Shown here in pieces: positions 15,210 to 20,277 of a DNA stretch of 20,277 nt. Origin of the DNA: Bacteroidota bacterium. Lineage in GTDB: Bacteria > Bacteroidota > Bacteroidia > Flavobacteriales > Flavobacteriaceae. Below the pieces are notes generated by a model. That model worked only from the letters and a program-made list of their open reading frames with translations. It did no database searches and had not been told where the DNA came from. Position 1 is the first letter of the stretch. Every line of letters begins with the position of its first letter. The DNA lies in the NCBI GenBank assembly GCA_024278565.1, contig JAJRSY010000140.1:1-20277 (forward strand), written 5' to 3'. The translations under genes were made by a program, and so were the position numbers.

Positions 15210-15239
15210 TTTGAAACTTAAAAAAAAAGAGTACTTTTA
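15210..15239 (+). promoter_or_regulatory. Promoter of the histidine operon
   Basis: TTTG at 15210-15213 and TACTTTTA at 15232-15239 (one mismatch to TAnnTTTG) are separated by 18 nt, the expected Bacteroidota spacing. Transcription should start at about 15243-15245, only a few bases before the leader-peptide ATG at 15247. The leader is therefore translated from an almost leaderless RNA. Confidence 0.65.
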
Positions 15240-15246
15240 CGCCCTA

Positions 15247-15300
15247 ATGAAAAACAGGACTACACATCATCATTTTTATACTTGCTATCAAGCGAGGTGA
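15247..15300 (+). CDS. hisL: Histidine operon leader peptide
   Basis: This short frame encodes MKNRTTHHHFYTCYQAR, 17 residues, with three consecutive His codons (15265-15273, all CAT). It lies directly after a promoter, ends 28 nt before a terminator hairpin and precedes hisG. These are the hallmarks of a his attenuator leader, in which ribosome stalling at His codons under histidine starvation prevents termination. The 3' end of the frame contains CAAGCG (15289-15294), which can pair with CGTTTG in the 5' arm of the terminator. A stalled ribosome would leave this segment free, whereas a ribosome at the stop codon would cover it. The mechanism is inferred; the codons and the pairing are visible. 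Confidence 0.85.
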   Translation: MKNRTTHHHFYTCYQAR

Positions 15301-15360
15301 AAATGTATTGTAGTAGTACAAGATATTTAAAACCCGTTTGAGCAATCAAACGGGTTTTTT
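15289..15360 (+). terminator. his attenuator: terminator with alternative antiterminator pairing
   Basis: AAAACCCGTTTG (15329-15340) and CAAACGGGTTTT (15347-15358) form a 12-bp stem with loop AGCAAT, ending in a run of six T (15355-15360): a strong intrinsic terminator 77 nt before hisG. The 5' arm can alternatively pair with CAAGCG at 15289-15294 inside the leader peptide frame (six pairs, one of them G-U, plus an isolated pair beyond a mismatch). That provides the switch of a classical translation-coupled attenuator. Confidence 0.85.
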
Positions 15361-15436
15361 AATTTGTTTTGGTTGTGTGCGATGAACAATAGGTCATCAC
15401 GAACGGGCAAAAACAATAAATGATAATAAAAGCAGT

Positions 15437-16294
15437 ATGACTAAAATTAAGATTGCCATTCAAAAATCAGGTAGATTGAATGAAGATTCCCTCAGAATAC
15501 TCAAAGACTGTGGTATTTCAATTGACAACGGAAAAGATCAATTAAAAGCGTCTTCACGAAATTTCCCCATGGAGGTTTTTTATCTTAGAAATGGTGATAT
15601 ACCCCAGTATTTAAGAGATGGCGTTGTAGATATAGCCATCATAGGTGAAAACGTTTTGATTGAAAAGGGGGAGGATATTACAGTTGCCGAAAAGTTGGGG
15701 TTTTCAAAATGCAAGGTATCATTGGCCATTCCGAAATCGATTGGCTATACCTCTGTAAAATATTTTGAGGGAAAACGTATTGCAACATCTTATCCGAATA
15801 CGCTAAATAATTATCTAGCCGAGAAAGGGGTAACCGCCGATCTTCATATTATTAATGGCTCTGTTGAGATTGCCCCGAATATAGGTCTGGCAGATGCAAT
15901 ATGTGATATCGTCTCTAGCGGAAGTACCCTTTTTAAAAACAACTTGAAAGAGGTAGAGGTGATGTTGAAAAGTGAGGCCGTATTGGCGGTTTCACCAAAA
16001 ATTGCATTAGAGCAAAAGAAACTGCTTGAGAAACTGCAGTTCAGAATCCAATCAGTGCTACGTGCCAGAAAATCAAAGTACGTGCTTTTAAACGCCCCCA
16101 ATGACAAATTAAATACCATTTTAAAATTGTTGCCCGGTATGCGAAGTCCTACTGTATTGCCCCTGGCCGAAGAAGGCTGGAGTTCGATACATACGGTATT
16201 GAACAAAGATAGATTTTGGGAGGTTATCGATGAATTGAAACAAGCGGGAGCCGAGGGCATATTGGTATGCCCAATTGAGAAAATGGTACTGTAA
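15437..16294 (+). CDS. hisG: ATP phosphoribosyltransferase, long form
   Basis: This 285-residue protein has the length of the long, self-contained HisG. It joins ATP and PRPP to give phosphoribosyl-ATP, the committed step of histidine synthesis. The catalytic bilobed domain spans about 1-210, with KIAIQKSGRLNEDS at the start, DIAIIGENVL (65-74) and the PRPP-binding IVSSGSTLFKNNL (about 168-180). The rest (about 210-285) is the ACT-like regulatory domain through which histidine inhibits the enzyme, so no HisZ partner is required. Expression is probably governed by the attenuator immediately upstream. It is the first structural gene of the operon. Confidence 0.96.
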   Translation: MTKIKIAIQKSGRLNEDSLRILKDCGISIDNGKDQLKASSRNFPMEVFYLRNGDIPQYLRDGVVDIAIIGENVLIEKGEDITVAEKLGFSKCKVSLAIPKSIGYTSVKYFEGKRIATSYPNTLNNYLAEKGVTADLHIINGSVEIAPNIGLADAICDIVSSGSTLFKNNLKEVEVMLKSEAVLAVSPKIALEQKKLLEKLQFRIQSVLRARKSKYVLLNAPNDKLNTILKLLPGMRSPTVLPLAEEGWSSIHTVLNKDRFWEVIDELKQAGAEGILVCPIEKMVL

Positions 16295-16303
16295 GAACAG
16301 TTA

Positions 16304-16326
16304 AAACCTCCATAAAAATGAGGTTT
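16304..16326 (+). other. Intercistronic hairpin between hisG and hisD
   Basis: AAACCTC (16304-16310) pairs with GAGGTTT (16320-16326) across a 9-nt A-rich loop. It fills most of the 46-nt gap between hisG and hisD. There is no T-run, so it is more likely a stability or processing element than a terminator. Confidence 0.4.
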
Positions 16327-16340
16327 ACAACATAACTAAG

Positions 16341-17624
16341 ATGAAAACACTTTATAACCCAGAGAGAGAAACTTGGAGATCCGTTTTAAAACGACCGACC
16401 AAAAGCCTAGCTGATATTGAAAAAATAGTAACCACTATCTTCGAAGAGATTGAATTGGGTGGAGACGAAGTACTGAAAGAGTATACCGAGAAATTCGATA
16501 ATGTTGCGGTCGATGATTTTTCAATATCAAAATCAGAAATCGAAAAGGCTGAAAACTTGGTTCCCCTAGAATTGAAAGCAGCGATACAGCTTGCCAAAAA
16601 TAATATCGAAAAATTTCACAAAGCACAGAAAACTGATAAAATAGTGGTGGAAACAACCACAGGCGTTCGATGTTGGCAAGAGAAAAAGCCCATTCAAAAG
16701 GTAGGACTTTATATTCCCGGAGGAACGGCTCCCTTATTTTCAACTATTTTAATGTTGGCCGTACCGGCTACTATTGCAGAATGCAAAGAAATTATATTGT
16801 GTACACCGCCCTATGACAAAGGCAGCATACACCCTGCCATTTTATATACGGCGAATTTATGTGGAGTGACCAAAATATTCAGGATAGGTGGCATTCAGGC
16901 CATAGCGGCAATGACCTTTGGTACAGAATCGGTGCCACAGGCCTATAAAATATTCGGTCCGGGAAACCAGTATGTCACCGTTGCAAAGCAAATCGCCACC
17001 AAGCACGGTGTGGCGATCGATATGCCCGCTGGGCCTAGTGAACTGTTGGTTGTGGCCGATGATACTGCCAATGCTGCTTTTGTAGCGTCAGACCTGTTGA
17101 GCCAAGCCGAACATGGTGACGATAGTCAGGTGATTTTAGTCTCCACCTCAAAAGAGCTTCTCGCTGCCGTTGAAAAGGAGGTGGCCGCCCAAATCAAGAA
17201 ATTGCCCCGTAAAGAAATTGCACAAAAAGCGATTGACAATAGCAAGTTGATTTATATGGAAGACGAGGCTACAGCGATTGATCTTATCAATGAATACGCC
17301 CCAGAGCACTTTATTGTTTGCATGGAAAATGAAACCTATTTTATTGACAATATTGAAAATGCAGGCTCGGTGTTCATAGGCAATTTCACCCCTGAGAGTG
17401 CTGGTGATTATGCCTCGGGCACCAACCATACCCTACCAACAAATGGTTATGCCAAACAATATAGCGGGGTAAATCTAGATAGTTTCATGAAGACCATCAC
17501 CTTTCAGAAAATAACCGAAAAAGGAATTCAAAAAATAGGGAATGCCATAGAGTTAATGGCCGAAGCAGAAGGTTTACAGGCTCATAAAAATGCCGTCAGC
17601 CTACGATTAGACAGTTTAAAGTAA
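16341..17624 (+). CDS. hisD: Histidinol dehydrogenase
   Basis: This 427-residue protein has the usual HisD length. It oxidises L-histidinol to L-histidine in two NAD-dependent steps, the last of the pathway. The zinc-ligand set is complete: Gln255 and His258 (LLSQAEHGDDSQ), Asp356 (ESAGDYASG) and His415 (GLQAHKNAV). The catalytic Glu322-His323 pair is in YAPEHFIV. YIPGGTAPLFST (124-135) and AGPSELLVVAD (230-240) are further family motifs. It lies 46 nt after hisG and 51 nt before hisC, in an order (G-D-C-B) common to many bacteria. Confidence 0.97.
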   Translation: MKTLYNPERETWRSVLKRPTKSLADIEKIVTTIFEEIELGGDEVLKEYTEKFDNVAVDDFSISKSEIEKAENLVPLELKAAIQLAKNNIEKFHKAQKTDKIVVETTTGVRCWQEKKPIQKVGLYIPGGTAPLFSTILMLAVPATIAECKEIILCTPPYDKGSIHPAILYTANLCGVTKIFRIGGIQAIAAMTFGTESVPQAYKIFGPGNQYVTVAKQIATKHGVAIDMPAGPSELLVVADDTANAAFVASDLLSQAEHGDDSQVILVSTSKELLAAVEKEVAAQIKKLPRKEIAQKAIDNSKLIYMEDEATAIDLINEYAPEHFIVCMENETYFIDNIENAGSVFIGNFTPESAGDYASGTNHTLPTNGYAKQYSGVNLDSFMKTITFQKITEKGIQKIGNAIELMAEAEGLQAHKNAVSLRLDSLK

Positions 17625-17675
17625 GTTGTTATCCGTTCGTTCTAATACACATAAAAACACAATTTGTAATTGAAA

Positions 17676-18716
17676 ATGTTTGATCTCGATAACATAACCA
17701 GAGAAAATGTAAAAAGCCTAAAGCCCTATTCATCGGCACGTGATGAATATATTTCAGATGGCTCAAAAATGATTTTTTTAGATGCGAATGAGAATCCGTT
17801 TGAAAATGGGGTAAACCGGTATCCTGATCCGCAGCAACGTAGTCTAAAGACGGTTTTGGCGGAACAAAAGGGTATTGGGCCTGACCACATTCTTCTTGGT
17901 AACGGAAGCGATGAAGTGCTTGATCTGTTGTTTCGTGCATTTTGCGAACCGAAAGAAGACAATATAATTACGCTTCCGCCCACTTATGGTATGTATCAGG
18001 TATTGTCGGGCATCAACGCCATTGAGAACAGAACGGTTTTGCTGACCCGTGATTTTCAGCCCAATGTTGATAAAATAATTGAAGCGGTAGATACCAATAC
18101 CAAAATGATATTTATTTGTTCACCGAACAATCCGACGGGCAATAGTATTTCCGAAGAGAAAATTAATCAATTACTTAATGTTTTCAATGGTCTGGTTGTC
18201 ATAGACGAGGCATATGTAGATTTCTCTAAAAGCAAAAGTTGGGTCGCCAAGCTATCAGATCATCCAAATTTGGTTGTTACCCAAACGCTATCAAAAGCGT
18301 ATGGTCTGGCAGGAATTCGTTTGGGAATCTGTTTGGCATCCAAAGAAATAATTACGGTATTGAATAAAATCAAACCCCCGTACAATGTTAACGAACTAAC
18401 ACAGCAAAGAGCGTTGAACCGTCTTAAAGAAGTTGAGTACGTAGAAACTGAAATAGCTACATTACTAAAAGAAAAGGAGTTGTTATTTAAAGCATTGCTT
18501 GATCTATCTTTTATTGAAAAATGTTATGCGAGCGATGCCAATTTCATACTTGTAAAGGTAGATGATTCGACCAAACGTTACCATCAATTGCTTGAAAGGG
18601 GAGTTGTGGTTCGCAATCGCGGCAACCAACCACTTTGCGAAAACACCTTAAGGTTTACCATTGGCACCCAAAATGAAAATATAAAACTGATCGAAGTTCT
18701 AAAATCTTTAGTATGA
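17676..18716 (+). CDS. hisC: Histidinol-phosphate aminotransferase
   Basis: The protein has 346 residues from the ATG at 17676; a TTG two codons earlier is less likely, and MFDLDNITRENV is a natural start. This PLP enzyme of fold type I transfers an amino group from glutamate to imidazole-acetol phosphate. Conserved features are FLDANENPF (34-42), LLGNGSDEVLDLLFRAF (73-89), SPNNPTGN (149-156), VIDEAYVDF (175-183) and the PLP-binding Lys207 in TLSKAYGLAGIRLG. The C-terminal RNRGNQPLCENTLRFTIG is the phosphate-binding end of HisC. The stop overlaps the hisB start (ATGA), indicating translational coupling. Confidence 0.96.
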   Translation: MFDLDNITRENVKSLKPYSSARDEYISDGSKMIFLDANENPFENGVNRYPDPQQRSLKTVLAEQKGIGPDHILLGNGSDEVLDLLFRAFCEPKEDNIITLPPTYGMYQVLSGINAIENRTVLLTRDFQPNVDKIIEAVDTNTKMIFICSPNNPTGNSISEEKINQLLNVFNGLVVIDEAYVDFSKSKSWVAKLSDHPNLVVTQTLSKAYGLAGIRLGICLASKEIITVLNKIKPPYNVNELTQQRALNRLKEVEYVETEIATLLKEKELLFKALLDLSFIEKCYASDANFILVKVDDSTKRYHQLLERGVVVRNRGNQPLCENTLRFTIGTQNENIKLIEVLKSLV

Positions 18717-19864
18717 AGCATAGTACAACAAAAAAAAAGGTCTTGTTCATCGATCGAGATGGCACACTTATAAAAGAGACCCAAGACGAGCAGATCGATG
18801 CCTTTGAAAAAATGGTATTCTACCCCAAGGCGTTCACCTTTTTAGGTAAAATCGCCAAAGAGCTTGATTTTGAACTGGTCATGATCACCAACCAAGATGG
18901 GCTGGGGACCGATATATTCCCAGAGGAGACCTTTTGGCCCGTACATAATTTTATTCTAAAGTCCTTTGAAAATGAGGGCGTGGTTTTTGACAAGGTATTT
19001 CTTGATAGGACCTTCCCTCATGAGAATGCCGATACCCGAAAACCCGGTACCGGCTTATTGAAAGAATATTTTTCAGAAGAGTACGATCTGACCAATTCTT
19101 TTGTAATCGGCGATCGTTTGACCGATATGGAACTCGCCAAAAATCTGGGGTCAAAAGGTATTTTCATCAATGACGACACCAATTTAGGAACCCGTGAAAT
19201 TACCGTAAAGCGTGAAGAACTTAATGAAGTTATCGTTTTAGAAAGCAATGATTGGGAGAAAATATACGCGTTTTTAAAGCTAACGGAAAGGACGGCAGAA
19301 ATCAGCCGTAAGACCAATGAGACCGATATTCAGATCAAACTGAACCTTGATGGCAGGGGAAAAGGTGACATTTCAACCGGACTCCCTTTTTTCGACCATA
19401 TGCTTGACCAATTGGCTCGGCACGGTCAAATGGATCTTGACATAAAGGTGAAAGGTGATCTTGAAGTTGACGAGCACCATACCATTGAAGATACCGCCAT
19501 TGCCCTAGGAGAGGTATTTAATAAGGCTCTCGGAAACAAACTGGGTATAGAGCGATATGGCTTCTGTTTACCTATGGATGACTGTTTGGCCCAGGTAGCC
19601 ATTGATTTCGGCGGCCGAAATTGGCTGGTTTGGGAAGCGGAGTTCAAACGAGAGAAAATAGGGGAGATGCCGACCGAGATGTTCCACCACTTCTTTAAAT
19701 CGTTCACCGATGGGGCCAAGGCCAACCTGAACATAAAAGCCGAAGGAACCAACGAACACCATAAGATTGAGGCCATTTTCAAGGCCTTTGCCAAATCAAT
19801 TAAAATGGCGATAAAACAAGATGTTGAAAAAATGATTTTACCAAGCACAAAAGGGGTGTTATAA
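18713..19864 (+). CDS. hisB: Bifunctional histidinol-phosphatase / imidazoleglycerol-phosphate dehydratase
   Basis: This 383-residue fusion has two parts. Residues about 8-165 form a HAD-type phosphatase that converts histidinol phosphate to histidinol, with nucleophile Asp14 and Asp16 (IDRDGTLI), ITNQDGLGT (58-66), Lys110 (RKPGTG) and VIGDRLTDMELA (131-142). Residues about 195-383 are the dehydratase, with metal-binding DEHHTIED (253-260) and NEHHKIEA (347-354) and the LPSTKGVL terminus. The structural zinc loop of the E. coli enzyme (three Cys and one His) is not conserved here: the matching positions read Asp98, Thr100, Ala106 and Thr108. The gene overlaps hisC by 4 nt. The array of GC-rich repeats begins 3 nt after its stop. 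Confidence 0.96.
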   Translation: MKHSTTKKKVLFIDRDGTLIKETQDEQIDAFEKMVFYPKAFTFLGKIAKELDFELVMITNQDGLGTDIFPEETFWPVHNFILKSFENEGVVFDKVFLDRTFPHENADTRKPGTGLLKEYFSEEYDLTNSFVIGDRLTDMELAKNLGSKGIFINDDTNLGTREITVKREELNEVIVLESNDWEKIYAFLKLTERTAEISRKTNETDIQIKLNLDGRGKGDISTGLPFFDHMLDQLARHGQMDLDIKVKGDLEVDEHHTIEDTAIALGEVFNKALGNKLGIERYGFCLPMDDCLAQVAIDFGGRNWLVWEAEFKREKIGEMPTEMFHHFFKSFTDGAKANLNIKAEGTNEHHKIEAIFKAFAKSIKMAIKQDVEKMILPSTKGVL

Positions 19865-19866
19865 AA

Positions 19867-19999
19867 GCCCCCTAACCCCCGAAGGGGGGAACTTATTATC
19901 TCAAATAGAGCTATTTATGCTTTTTTAGAAAAAAATAAAATGAACAACAAAAACCACAAGAGTACGAGTTCTCCCCTTGAGGGGGAGCTAGAGGGGGCA
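19867..19999 (+). repeat. Tandem repeat unit, type A copy 1
   Basis: The unit begins GCCCCCTAACCCCCGAAGG and runs to the next GCCCCCTAACC. It matches the copy at 20122-20253 almost base for base; the visible differences are one extra G in the first G-run and one G/A change near the end. It contains an AT-rich core and ends with GTTCTCCCC and GAGGGGGCA palindromic segments. A short frame (ATG at 19940, MNNKNHKSTSSPLEGELEG and on) is open but is probably incidental. Confidence 0.85.
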
Positions 20000-20024
20000 G
20001 CCCCCTAACCCCTATGGGGGAACT
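19967..20024 (+). other. Cloverleaf-like fold at the A/B repeat junction
   Basis: AGTTC (19967-19971) pairs with GAACT (20020-20024) as a closing stem. Inside are three hairpins: TCCCC with GGGGA (within 19972-19986), AGGGGG with CCCCCT (19992-19997 and 20001-20006) and CCCC with GGGG (20009-20012 and 20016-20019). The same arrangement recurs at 20222-20277. This is pattern reading, without a computed folding energy. Confidence 0.6.
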
Positions 20025-20121
20025 AATTACCTCAAAGAGAGCCATTGAGAAACATGGTGCACTTTTTCAGAAAGAAACAAAATGAACGACAAAAACATAC
20101 AACCGAGTAAAAGTTCTCCAA
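20000..20121 (+). repeat. Tandem repeat unit, type B copy 1
   Basis: This diverged version of the type A unit shares the GCCCCCTAACCCC head, a GGGGGAACT segment, an ATCTCAAA/ACCTCAAA start to the core, the AAATGAACNACAAAAAC segment and an AGTTCTCC tail. It lacks the long GAGGGGGCA palindrome. It alternates with type A, so the higher-order period is about 255 bp. Confidence 0.8.
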
Positions 20122-20253
20122 GCCCCCTAACCCCCGAAGGGGGAACTTATTATCTCAAATAGAGCTATTTATGCTTTTTTAGAAAAAAATAAAATGAACA
20201 ACAAAAACCACAAGAGTACGAGTTCTCCCCTTGAAGGGGAGCTAGAGGGGGCA
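20122..20253 (+). repeat. Tandem repeat unit, type A copy 2
   Basis: This is a near-identical copy of 19867-19999, displaced by 255 bp. The AT-rich core appears identical. The high similarity implies recent duplication or ongoing homogenisation. Confidence 0.85.
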
Positions 20254-20277
20254 GCCTCCTAACCCCTATGGGGGAAC
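20254..20277 (+). repeat. Tandem repeat unit, type B copy 2, cut by window end
   Basis: The first 24 bases match the start of 20000-20121 with one change (GCCTCCT for GCCCCCT). The array therefore continues past the window. Confidence 0.75.

Noticed and set aside
19940..20008. Small peptide frames inside the repeat units (MNNKNHKSTSSPLEGELEG and similar)
   Set aside because: The type B unit breaks the same frame differently and the G-run length varies between copies, so conservation looks to be at DNA or structure level, not protein.
19867..20277. Possible CRISPR array
   Set aside because: Units are more than 100 bp, the cores are conserved between copies instead of unique, and there are no short repeats with variable spacers or cas genes.

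Overview
The window looks like chromosome of a Bacteroidota member, most likely family Flavobacteriaceae. The evidence is a PorX-type response regulator (REC plus PglZ, type IX secretion control), a fused LpxC/FabZ protein, a fused HisB, moderate GC, Bacteroidota-type promoters (TTG/TTTG, about 17-20 nt, then TAnnTTTG), almost no Shine-Dalgarno sequences and very short intercistronic gaps. No tRNA, rRNA, CRISPR array or phage gene was seen.

Layout. (1) 23-3745, minus strand: porX, tsaE, an alanine-dehydrogenase-like gene and a small DUF4258-like membrane protein gene, transcribed leftward. (2) 3746-4145: a divergent intergenic region carrying a 219-bp non-coding MITE-like element with 19-bp terminal inverted repeats and a TTA target duplication. 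(3) 4146-5372, plus strand: an HD-domain phosphohydrolase. (4) 5573-10317: a lipid A operon, lpxD - lpxC/fabZ - lpxA - efp - second lpxD-like gene, with overlapping or nearly touching genes. (5) 10437-11309: sucD, ended by a strong intrinsic terminator. (6) 11456-15152: fabG, a VWA-domain membrane protein and an SPFH/prohibitin-like membrane protein. (7) 15210-19864: histidine biosynthesis operon hisG-hisD-hisC-hisB, preceded by what reads as a complete attenuator: promoter, 17-residue leader peptide with three consecutive His codons, a potential antiterminator segment and a terminator hairpin. (8) 19867-20277: GC-rich alternating tandem repeats immediately after hisB, each full junction able to fold as a cloverleaf. 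The array runs off the window end. The remaining his genes (hisH, hisA, hisF, hisIE) would be expected beyond it, but they are not seen.

How the genes work together. LpxA, LpxC and LpxD are the first three acyl-chain steps of lipid A synthesis. FabZ and FabG are steps of the fatty-acid cycle that make and consume the same 3-hydroxyacyl-ACP pool. HisG, HisC, HisB and HisD cover the first step, the late phosphatase/dehydratase/aminotransferase steps and the last two oxidations of histidine synthesis.

The points most worth a second look are the his attenuator with its nearly leaderless leader peptide, the cloverleaf repeats after hisB, loss of all four zinc-ligand positions in the HisB phosphatase domain, replacement of the catalytic His in the alanine-dehydrogenase-like protein, and the MITE between porX and the HD gene. 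All family calls come from reading motifs by eye; no database search was run.
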